In this document: positions 58,378 through 64,000 of the stretch, one piece after another
Position numbering within the stretch: the first letter of the stretch is position 1
Layout of the letters: each line of letters starts with the position of its first letter
NCBI GenBank assembly: GCA_035286585.1
Contig: DATEDC010000099.1
Location: 1-64,000 of the forward strand
Direction of reading: 5' to 3'
DNA length: 64,000 nucleotides
DNA from: DSOS01 sp035286585
GTDB lineage: Bacteria > Chloroflexota > Anaerolineae > Anaerolineales > UBA4823
Notes under the pieces: model-generated
Told to the model about the DNA's origin: nothing
Seen by the model: the letters and a program-made list of their open reading frames with translations, nothing else
Databases searched by the model: none
Position numbers and translations under genes: made by a program

Positions 58378-59052
58378 TCACGAGTTGCGCCGCGGCCGGC
58401 GCGGCCAGAACATTGGCGTGCTCGCCTTGTAGTTCAGGTAATCTTGCCCAAAGCGAATCTCCAGCTCACGCTCCTCGTAAATCACCAGGAATACGTAAAT
58501 CGCCGGGCTGAAAATCACCAACGCCCACACCAGAAACAGGCCAGACTGAAGCCACAATCCCAACCCAACCAGAAAAGCCAGGGCGCTCAACACCATCGGG
58601 TTGCGCGTCCAGGCGTACAGCCAGTCTGTCGCCACCAGCCGGGTCAGCGCCAGAGCAAACGGCAAACCGAATCCTTTGAGCGCCAGGTTGAAGACCACCA
58701 GCACCAGGGCTGCCCCGCTGGCCACCATCACGCCGATACCCAGCCAGGGAGGCAGGCGCACAGGCCATAGGGAAAAGTTTTGAGCCAACCGGGTAGCTTC
58801 GATGACAGACGCGCCGAGCAGGGTCAGGAGCAAATAATGCATCCCGGTAGTCAACCAAATGGCCCTGCGCATCCCCGGCTGCTGGTCCAAAAAGCGCCTG
58901 CCCAGGTAGACGAGGGGTGCGACCAAAATCGGGCCACCCAGGGTGATCGCCAGGCTGCTGCCGAGGCTGAATTCGCGGTCAATCACCCACAGCCAGATGA
59001 GCCAGGTCAGCACCAGGCCCAATACATTCGCCAGGCTGATCAACATAGGCAC
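58378..59052 (-). CDS. second ICMT/PEMT-like membrane methyltransferase
   Basis: 224 residues, six or so hydrophobic helices and the family C-terminal pattern WTRNPMVLSALAFLVG and EERELEIRFGQDYLNYKAS (RNP-M and E-x-x-Y pattern). Longer than the protein at 41642 and only distantly similar. Substrate unknown: probably a lipid or isoprenoid acid. Ends 12 bases upstream of the small gene at 59065, same strand. Confidence 0.78.
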   Translation of the reverse strand: MPMLISLANVLGLVLTWLIWLWVIDREFSLGSSLAITLGGPILVAPLVYLGRRFLDQQPGMRRAIWLTTGMHYLLLTLLGASVIEATRLAQNFSLWPVRLPPWLGIGVMVASGAALVLVVFNLALKGFGLPFALALTRLVATDWLYAWTRNPMVLSALAFLVGLGLWLQSGLFLVWALVIFSPAIYVFLVIYEERELEIRFGQDYLNYKASTPMFWPRRPRRNS

Positions 59053-59064
59053 GCCTCCCGTGCG

Positions 59065-59310
59065 CTACTGCACTTTGTAAACCTCATCCCCCCGGCGAAC
59101 GTAATCCCAAACCTTCAAGGCAACTTCACCCGGGCCGGCAGACCGAACTTTCTGATGCTCGATTTCTATCGATTCGGCTGTCTGGGTGAAATCAGTGACA
59201 CGCCCGACAATATGGATGGTATCCCCCATTGTGAGCTCATCGTTCAAGTCGAGCACGGCAACGTTGATGCGGTTATAGAAATGGACGACTTTTCCAATCA
59301 GGACTTCCAT
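59065..59310 (-). CDS. small EF-Tu domain-2-like protein
   Basis: 81 residues from ATG 59310 (GGAGG eight bases upstream; GTG/ATG codons further up to 59319 are in frame). The sequence VLIGKVVHFYNRINVAVLDL, GDTIHIVGRVTDFTQTAES, GPGEVALKVWDYVRRGDEVY matches the stand-alone proteins resembling the second beta-barrel domain of translation elongation factors, seen in many bacteria and archaea. Biochemical role is unknown; the beta-barrel might bind a nucleic acid or protein. Confidence 0.8.
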   Translation of the reverse strand: MEVLIGKVVHFYNRINVAVLDLNDELTMGDTIHIVGRVTDFTQTAESIEIEHQKVRSAGPGEVALKVWDYVRRGDEVYKVQ

Positions 59311-59602
59311 CTTCATCACCTCCGGATCGTAAAGGACACCCAGAGCGGGGCGGGGAGCAGAAATGTATGCAGAAAACCGCCCGGCAGCTCAATCAGGGTG
59401 ACGTATTTCTGCTATCAGCATACCGGAAATTTGTGTAGGAATCAAGAGGTATTATCCCCGGAAGGTAAAGGGAATGTCACCCTGGCCTGAAGACGGCCTG
59501 TTGATCAGGAAAGTACGTTGTGCATTGGCTGTAATAAAGACAGTGAACAGAACCACAAAGCCGCAAAGCCACAAAGGTAGAGATATGCATTAGAATTACA
59601 TT

Positions 59603-60373
59603 ATGCGCTCAAACGAAGATGAACCGCTGGTCGATCCCAAGAAAGTGGTCTCTAACTATCTGGTAAGAACGGGGATCAGCCTGCCGCAGCTCGGCGTCGC
59701 GCCGCTGGTGGTGGTCTCCTGGGGTCGAAGTGTGGTGCAGAGGTTGGCAGAGCAAGCCCAGGCTCAGCTTTCCGAGCACTGGTTTTATGGCGACCGCAAT
59801 CCGCTTTTCCACGGGGTTTACGCGGGTAAACCGGTTTCATTTGTACAGATGCCGGTGGGCGCGCCCGGCACGGTGATGATCATGGAGGAATTAATCGCCT
59901 GCGGGGCGAGCACTATTTTAGGATTGGGTTGGGCAGGCAGCCTGCAGCCCGAGGCTCCGATAGGCAGCCTGATCATCCCCACCGCCTGCCTTAGTGAGGA
60001 GGGCACCTCGCTGCATTATTTCGATGAGGAGGTTGACCTTGCGCCCGACCCCGGGTTGGTGGCTTTGCTGGTCAAGAATGCCAGGCTGGAGGGGGCAACG
60101 GCCCTGGCTGGTCCGTTATGGACTACTGATGCCCCCTACCGAGAGCTGCGCTACAAAGTGAGCGAATACCAGCGCCAGGGCATTCTGGGGGTGGACATGG
60201 AGACTTCCGCCATGTACGCCTTGGGCATCTTCAGAAGGATACGGGTGTGCAATATGCTGGTGGTGAGCGACCAGCTCGTCGAAGAGTGGGACGAAGCCTT
60301 CGGCACCGAGCGCCTCCAGGAGGCCAATCGAGTGGCGCAGCAGGTCGTCCTGCGCACCTTGAGCGCACTATAG
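59603..60373 (+). CDS. nucleoside phosphorylase family protein
   Basis: 256 residues, family 1 (PNP/UDP) fold: VVVSWGRSVVQRLAEQ, ISFVQMPVG-type GAPGTVMIMEELIACGAST, GWAGSLQPEAPIGSLIIP, and the sugar/nucleoside site GILGVDMETSAMYALG followed by LVVSDQL. It cleaves ribonucleosides with phosphate; substrate may be uridine or a purine nucleoside. ATG 59603 is the first codon after a 283-base non-coding gap. Confidence 0.87.
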   Translation: MRSNEDEPLVDPKKVVSNYLVRTGISLPQLGVAPLVVVSWGRSVVQRLAEQAQAQLSEHWFYGDRNPLFHGVYAGKPVSFVQMPVGAPGTVMIMEELIACGASTILGLGWAGSLQPEAPIGSLIIPTACLSEEGTSLHYFDEEVDLAPDPGLVALLVKNARLEGATALAGPLWTTDAPYRELRYKVSEYQRQGILGVDMETSAMYALGIFRRIRVCNMLVVSDQLVEEWDEAFGTERLQEANRVAQQVVLRTLSAL

Positions 60374-60444
60374 TGGATCAAGCTCCAGGAGAGAAACCAG
60401 GCAATTAGTAGTAAAATAGCAACAGTATATTCTTTACCGACTGA

Positions 60445-60489
60445 GGGGATGCCTCGCTGAGGCTGCAGCCGTCTTCGGCGCATATCCCC
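60445..60489 (+). ncRNA. three-way-junction element in the tatA leader
   Basis: Outer stem GGGGAT (60445-60450) with ATCCCC (60484-60489), two internal hairpins: GCCTC-GCT-GAGGC (60451-60463) and GCCG-TCTT-CGGC (60468-60479). It lies 33 bases before the tatA ATG. This resembles a compact junction RNA; I do not recognise a named riboswitch class. Confidence 0.45.
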
Positions 60490-60521
60490 GAGAGCTGAAG
60501 TCAAGAAATGGAGAGATAAGC

Positions 60522-60695
60522 ATGTTTCGATTTGGACCCACCGAGCTTTTGATCATTCTGGTGATTGTCATTCTGTTGTTTGGCGTTGGACGGATCAGTA
60601 AAATCGCCGGCGAACTGGGGAGCGGTATCCGCTCCTTCCGCAAGGGATTGGAAGAGCCGGAGGAAGAAAAAGAATCGACCAAAGAAGAATCCTGA
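60522..60695 (+). CDS. tatA: twin-arginine translocase subunit TatA
   Basis: 57 residues, below the usual length cut-off for automatic gene calls. One N-terminal membrane helix (PTELLIILVIVILLFGVG), then the conserved FG hinge region and amphipathic helix GRISKIAGELGSGIRSFRKG, and an acidic tail (EEPEEEKESTKEE). These features are diagnostic for TatA/E. TatC and TatB are not in the window. It helps export folded proteins such as cofactor-containing enzymes, fitting its place upstream of a molybdenum-related gene. GAGAG lies about seven bases before ATG. Confidence 0.92.
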   Translation: MFRFGPTELLIILVIVILLFGVGRISKIAGELGSGIRSFRKGLEEPEEEKESTKEES

Positions 60696-60711
60696 TTCGC
60701 AGCAAATGATT

Positions 60712-60842
60712 GATCTCCGAGCCGGGCAGCCTGTAGCCTGATATGGTTATGGTTGCCAGGCCGGTCGCTGAGGCGACCCAGGCCGGTGGTGGAAATACAC
60801 CGACCTCCCGAAATTCTTTTCGCTACGGGGAAGGCTGCCGTT
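60712..60842 (+). ncRNA. candidate molybdenum-cofactor (Moco/Tuco) riboswitch
   Basis: Folds by inspection into a closing stem GGCAGCC (60725-60731) with GGCTGCC (60833-60839), enclosing GGTCGC-TGAG-GCGACC (60763-60778), CGGTG ... CACCG (60784-60802) and CGAAA-TTCT-TTTCG (60809-60822). The gene beneath is FmdE-like, a molybdenum/tungsten-enzyme-associated protein, and Moco RNAs are known upstream of such genes. I recognised the CTCCGAGCCGGGCAGCC start as typical of that motif, from memory only. Confidence 0.6.
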
Positions 60843-60874
60843 GCGAGGAATGGAATTGGAAAGGAGACGACCAA

Positions 60875-60916
60875 ATGTTCGCTTTTGCATGGGCCGTCTC
60901 TGCTGAGACGGCCTGA
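60875..60916 (+). CDS. possible 13-residue leader peptide between riboswitch and terminator
   Basis: ATG 60875 follows AAGGAG (60861-60866) by eight bases, reads MFAFAWAVSAETA and stops at 60914-60916 (TGA). Its codons run through the terminator stem. The ribosome site is the best one in this leader, so translation is plausible, but nothing shows the peptide is used. Confidence 0.35.
   Translation: MFAFAWAVSAETA
60892..60913 (+). terminator. terminator in the fmdE leader, with antiterminator
   Basis: GGCCGTCTC (60892-60900), loop TGCT, GAGACGGCC (60905-60913), then TGATTTATT, 27 bases before the fmdE ATG. GGAGACG (60863-60869) just upstream can instead pair with CGTCTC (60895-60900), which would disrupt the stem: a possible riboswitch expression platform. 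Confidence 0.65.
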
Positions 60917-60940
60917 TTTATTATAAAGAGAGAATAGAAG

Positions 60941-61579
60941 ATGACCAATTCTCCACTTGCCAAATTGCTGAAAATGTCGGCGTGTCGTCACAGCCATCTT
61001 TGCCCACGGCAAGTTTTGGGGGTACGGATCGCCCTGGCGGGGGCAGCAGCGCTCGATCTGGCTCTCCCGCGCCGGGATAAGCGCATGCTGGGCATCCTGG
61101 AAACGGACGGCTGTTTCGCGGATGGGGTGGAAGTGGCCAGTGGGTGTACGCTGGGACACCGCACGCTAAGAGTGGAGGATTACGGGAAGATCGCGGCCAC
61201 TTTCATCGATGTCACCAGGGGGGCAGCTGTGCGTCTCTCCCCCACGCCTGAGATCCGAGAGCAGGCTTTCGTCTACGCCGGGGATGAAAAACGCCGCTAC
61301 TTTGCCCAACTGCACGCTTACCAGGTAATGCCCGATTCCGAGTTGCTTACCATCCAGGCGGTGCGCCTGTTGACGCCGGTAGACAAGATCGTGAGCAGAC
61401 CTGGCGTGCGGGTCAACTGTGCAGAATGTGGGGAGGAGATCATCAACGAGCGCGAAGTCGTGCGCGGGGAAATCATCCTTTGCCGGGGATGTGCCGGGCC
61501 AGCCTATTACAAAACGATTGTAGAGCCCCTGCCAGTTCCGTTATGGCTTGCCAGTCAGGTGGTTAAGAATTCGGCGTGA
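60941..61579 (+). CDS. fmdE: FmdE-family protein with C-terminal zinc finger
   Basis: 212 residues. Signatures of the formylmethanofuran dehydrogenase subunit E family: HLCPRQVLGVRIALAG and LGILETDGCFADGVEVASGC with a following TLGHRTLRVEDYGK, residues seen in the metal-binding FmdE core, then a zinc-ribbon of the CxxC...CxxC type (CAECGEEIINEREVVR ... CRGC, about residues 165-190). Bacteria with this protein usually lack methanogenesis, and it is thought to be molybdopterin-related. The riboswitch-like leader supports a molybdenum or tungsten link. Stop overlaps the next gene start as GTGA. Confidence 0.88.
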   Translation: MTNSPLAKLLKMSACRHSHLCPRQVLGVRIALAGAAALDLALPRRDKRMLGILETDGCFADGVEVASGCTLGHRTLRVEDYGKIAATFIDVTRGAAVRLSPTPEIREQAFVYAGDEKRRYFAQLHAYQVMPDSELLTIQAVRLLTPVDKIVSRPGVRVNCAECGEEIINEREVVRGEIILCRGCAGPAYYKTIVEPLPVPLWLASQVVKNSA

Positions 61580-62340
61580 TCGACCCTGGCGCGCTGCCAC
61601 CCCCACAGCTTGCACTGTTGGTCATAGCCATCGCGTTTCTGTACTCGAGCGTTGGTTTTGGGGGAGCTTCAGGCTATCTGGCTGCGATGAGCCTTTTCAC
61701 CATCGCCCCGCAGGTGATGTCCAGCACGGCGTTGATTTTAAATCTATTTGTCTCGGGTATTGCTTTTGTAGCGTATTACAGGGCGCTACATTTTAAGCCG
61801 CGCCTGGTGTGGCCCTTTTTACTCACCTCTGTGCCAGCAGCTTTTATCGGGGGCTTCCTGGACATCAGCGCCAACACTTATCTGACGCTGCTCTACCTTT
61901 CGCTCACCTACATCGCATTCCGGCTGTTATTTTTTCACAGAGTAAATGACGACGAGCAAAACAACCTGCGCCCACTTTCGCTGGTGATTGCCCTTCTATG
62001 CGGGGCGGGTATCGGGCTGCTCTCCGGGATGCTGGGGATCGGAGGAGGGATCTTTTTATCGCCGCTGATCGTGATGGCGGGTTGGGGCACGCCTAAACAG
62101 GCCGCAGCTTCAGCGGCGGCGTTCATCTTTGTCAACTCTTTCAGCGGACTGGTGGGTCGGGCGCTCGGCGCCAATCTGGAATTGGGTTTACTGGGGGCGA
62201 CCCTGCTTCCATTGGGATTGACAGGCGCATGGGCTGGCAGCCGGCTGGGAGCACACCATCTCTCGGGGGCGGCTGTGCGCCGCTTGCTGGGATTGGCGCT
62301 GTTCATCGCAGCGGCTCGCTATTGGAGCGCTTTCTTCTAA
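61576..62340 (+). CDS. TauE/SafE-family membrane anion exporter
   Basis: 254 residues with about eight helices. Two inverted repeats, each starting with the family glycine-rich motif: FLYSSVGFGGASGYLAAMSL and LLSGMLGIGGGIFLSPLIVM. These are hallmarks of TauE/SafE (sulfite/organosulfonate exporter) proteins. GTG 61576 overlaps the fmdE stop, so the two are cotranslated: oxyanion (sulfite or molybdate-like) transport under the same control is a sensible inference. Confidence 0.88.
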   Translation: MIDPGALPPPQLALLVIAIAFLYSSVGFGGASGYLAAMSLFTIAPQVMSSTALILNLFVSGIAFVAYYRALHFKPRLVWPFLLTSVPAAFIGGFLDISANTYLTLLYLSLTYIAFRLLFFHRVNDDEQNNLRPLSLVIALLCGAGIGLLSGMLGIGGGIFLSPLIVMAGWGTPKQAAASAAAFIFVNSFSGLVGRALGANLELGLLGATLLPLGLTGAWAGSRLGAHHLSGAAVRRLLGLALFIAAARYWSAFF

Positions 62341-62374
62341 CAAATTCGGTGGTGAGCAGTGTCTGGAAATGCGA

Positions 62375-62653
62375 TCACCTGGGTGTGTTATTCTCGAAAA
62401 TTGTGCGGCTGGTAAGGTATACCACCACCAGAATTGTGATGATAATGAGCTGACCTGTCAACAAGCCGATTAATTCGGCTTCGAAGAGCAGATCACGACC
62501 GTTGGATACCACCAGCCGGCCCAAGTTCATTAAACTTGTAGCTATCTGAATCAAGTGATCGCTGATATATGCTGAAGCCGCCAGAGCCATGCCAGTGAAG
62601 GGTATGGCGATGATCAGCGTCCAGAACACTGCTGTAGCCTGAACTTTACGCAT
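62375..62653 (-). CDS. small two-helix membrane protein
   Basis: 92 residues, with two hydrophobic helices (about 10-27 and 62-83), a polar loop between (HLIQIATSLMNLGRLVVSNG), and short tails. AGGAGG is eight bases before ATG 62653. No family recognised; possibly a membrane subunit or stress protein. It is separated from the response regulator (62774) by a 120-base gap. Confidence 0.65.
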   Translation of the reverse strand: MRKVQATAVFWTLIIAIPFTGMALAASAYISDHLIQIATSLMNLGRLVVSNGRDLLFEAELIGLLTGQLIIITILVVVYLTSRTIFENNTPR

Positions 62654-62773
62654 ACCAGCCTCCTGTTTGTTACTCTTGTTTAGAGTATATAGATTTAATT
62701 GTGGCTATTCAATAGGTTAAGCTGGGGATTAATTTATAGGGTGTTTACCCTATATCGGGTCGTTGGGAGGTGG

Positions 62774-63427
62774 CTAAGCTTCAATCATACCTTTGCGGAT
62801 AGCGTAGCGGACCAGATCGATACGGCGATGCAAATTGAGCTTACGCATGATATTCTCGCGATGACGTGCCACGGTGTGTGGGCTGATGTACAGGCGGGCT
62901 GCGACCTCTTCATTATTTAACCCGTCTGCCAATAACTCCAGCACTTCTATCTCACGGGGCGTCAGCTCTTGGATATCGTCCGCCTCGCTTTCATCGGGAG
63001 AATATCTCAGAAAATCTTTGACCAGTATTTTTGCCAAGGCAGGGTGGATATACACCTCGCCCTTGTGAGCTGCGCGGACAGCGTTGATCAGGTGTTCAGG
63101 GGCGGCTCGTTTGGGCACATAGCCAGAGGCGCCAGCGCGCAGCATCTCGAAGAAATATTGCTCGTCTTCGTGGATGGTCAAGGCGATTATGCATACCTCA
63201 GGCTGGTCCTGGAGGATCAGGCGGGTGACCTCGATGCCTGAAATATCCGGCAATGTCAGGTCCATGACCACAACATCTGGATTTAACTGCTTTATCCGCT
63301 GAAGAGCCTCTCCGCCGGAGCTGGCTTCACCGATAATCAGCATATCCTCGCAGCTCTCGAGCAGCATGCGCAGTCCGGTACGGACCACTTCATGATCATC
63401 TACTAACAAGAGACGAATCTCGCTCAT
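62774..63427 (-). CDS. NarL/FixJ-family response regulator
   Basis: 217 residues. Receiver: EIRLLLVDDHEVVRTGLRML, phospho-acceptor Asp in NPDVVVMDLTLPDISG, and Lys in VPKRAAPEHL. C-terminal LuxR-type helix-turn-helix: ELTPREIEVLELLADGLNNEEVAARLYISPHTVARHRENIMRKL. Controls transcription on phosphorylation by the kinase encoded upstream; the start ATG 63427 overlaps the kinase stop by 32 bases. Confidence 0.94.
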   Translation of the reverse strand: MSEIRLLLVDDHEVVRTGLRMLLESCEDMLIIGEASSGGEALQRIKQLNPDVVVMDLTLPDISGIEVTRLILQDQPEVCIIALTIHEDEQYFFEMLRAGASGYVPKRAAPEHLINAVRAAHKGEVYIHPALAKILVKDFLRYSPDESEADDIQELTPREIEVLELLADGLNNEEVAARLYISPHTVARHRENIMRKLNLHRRIDLVRYAIRKGMIEA

Positions 63428-64000
63428 TTTCTTTTCTTTCCGCCGGAAGGTCGACTTCCACCATTACTTTCGTACCCCGTCCGGGCAGGGAAATCACCTG
63501 GCACTTCCCTCCGACCGAGCTGGCGCGTTCCATCATGCCCATTATACCCAGGCATTGATATTCCGGACCGCCCCTTAAAACCAGGTCGGTATCAAATCCT
63601 TCCCCATCGTCATCGATATTGATAATGATCTGCTGATCAGTTTTGGTCAATAATATGGTCACCTGTCTGGCATGCGCGTGCCGAATTACGTTGTTGATCG
63701 CTTCCTGGACAATGCGGTATAAAACTAAACGGATATCCGCGGGAATATCGAGGTTGTCCAATTGATTGATGACCTTCACCGGCAAGTTATAACGCTGCTG
63801 AACCTCGCTGGTGAGGGAGCGAATCGCGGCGACCAGCCCCAAATCATCCAGCTGTGGCGGGTGAAGGCCGGAAACTATGCCGCGCAATTCATCCAGCCCG
63901 CTGTTGGTGAGCCGTTGGAGCTGGATAGTCTGTCTTGTTGCCCGCTCGGGATCCCGATCGATGGCGTCAATAATCCCCTTAAGCCCCATACCGATGGCGG
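63396..64000 (-). CDS. histidine kinase of the HisKA_3 type (partial)
   Basis: Open to the window end, so the N-terminus (sensor domains and the phospho-acceptor His) is not visible. What is present: the end of the dimerisation helix (AIGMGLKGIIDAIDRDPERA, and TNSGLDELRGIVSGLHPPQLDDLGL), then a HATPase_c domain with N-box QEAINNVIRHAHARQVTI, DDDGEGFDTD and LGIMGMMERASSVGG. It is the NarX/LiaS-like partner of the response regulator. ATG 63989 is only an internal codon; the true start lies beyond 64000. Confidence 0.92.
   Translation of the reverse strand, partial: AIGMGLKGIIDAIDRDPERATRQTIQLQRLTNSGLDELRGIVSGLHPPQLDDLGLVAAIRSLTSEVQQRYNLPVKVINQLDNLDIPADIRLVLYRIVQEAINNVIRHAHARQVTILLTKTDQQIIINIDDDGEGFDTDLVLRGGPEYQCLGIMGMMERASSVGGKCQVISLPGRGTKVMVEVDLPAERKENERDSSLVSR

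Noticed and set aside
59520..59575. Short ACCACAAAGCC-like repeats before the nucleoside phosphorylase
   Set aside because: Only two or three imperfect copies without spacers, so not a CRISPR or defined repeat.

Overview
The window reads as one stretch of chromosome from a free-living, probably Gram-positive-like or monoderm bacterium, most likely an Anaerolineae-type member of the Chloroflexota. That placement is an inference from gene content: an NBR1-type Ig-domain lipoprotein, PKD/DNRLRE surface proteins carrying a short LPLVYK/LPMAYR-type motif, zinc-ribbon/cyclase/AAA/TPR regulators, DUF3307 and DUF2779 proteins, and many two-gene fusions. No rRNA, tRNA, CRISPR array or prophage was recognised. 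There is one intact insertion sequence.

Layout. 1-588 is the tail of an anchored surface protein. 601-10096 is an exopolysaccharide operon: two GT4 glycosyltransferases, a GT39-like membrane protein, a polyprenyl-phosphate sugar transferase, a heptose-type GHMP kinase, a GmhA-like isomerase fused to a GAF domain, and a Wzz/BY-kinase. 10335-15326 encodes secreted or surface proteins, including a lipoprotein form of isoaspartyl methyltransferase. 15274-18333 (minus) holds a membrane spermidine-synthase-like protein and a membrane thioredoxin whose CxxC motif starts with an in-frame TGA, a candidate selenocysteine. 19119-27937 (minus) is a redox and cyclic-nucleotide signalling island: rhodanese, response regulator/thioredoxin-reductase-like fusion, a cyclase/AAA gene and a TPR gene in ATGA overlap, a DUF3307 protein, a cNMP-binding/histidine kinase/CoA-binding fusion, and a UBP zinc finger. 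A GNAT and a GT2 gene follow.

30001-31432 is an IS256-like element with 25-bp imperfect inverted repeats and an 8-bp target duplication. It lies directly against the promoter of a ten-gene aromatic operon (31663-40722: aroH, aroF, tyrA, aroA, aroE, aminotransferase, aroC, aroKB, aroQ). Between promoter and aroH is what looks like a classical attenuator: a 27-codon leader peptide with six Tyr and two Phe codons, an antiterminator pairing and a strong terminator. The operon encodes all seven shikimate steps plus the route to tyrosine (nine genes and the leader).

40818-50554 is mixed metabolism and housekeeping: a PhnD-like protein, two methyltransferase-like membrane proteins across the window, an aldo/keto reductase, an M28 peptidase, a DUF2779 nuclease and histidine ammonia-lyase. 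51178-58100 (minus) combines a polar amino-acid ABC transporter with a GlcD-GlcE fusion and a class III aminotransferase, a layout that suggests glycolate to glyoxylate to glycine chemistry or amino-acid catabolism. 59603-62340 carries a nucleoside phosphorylase, tatA behind a three-way-junction leader, and fmdE-tauE behind a candidate molybdenum-cofactor riboswitch with terminator. The window ends in a NarL-type two-component pair whose kinase runs off the edge.
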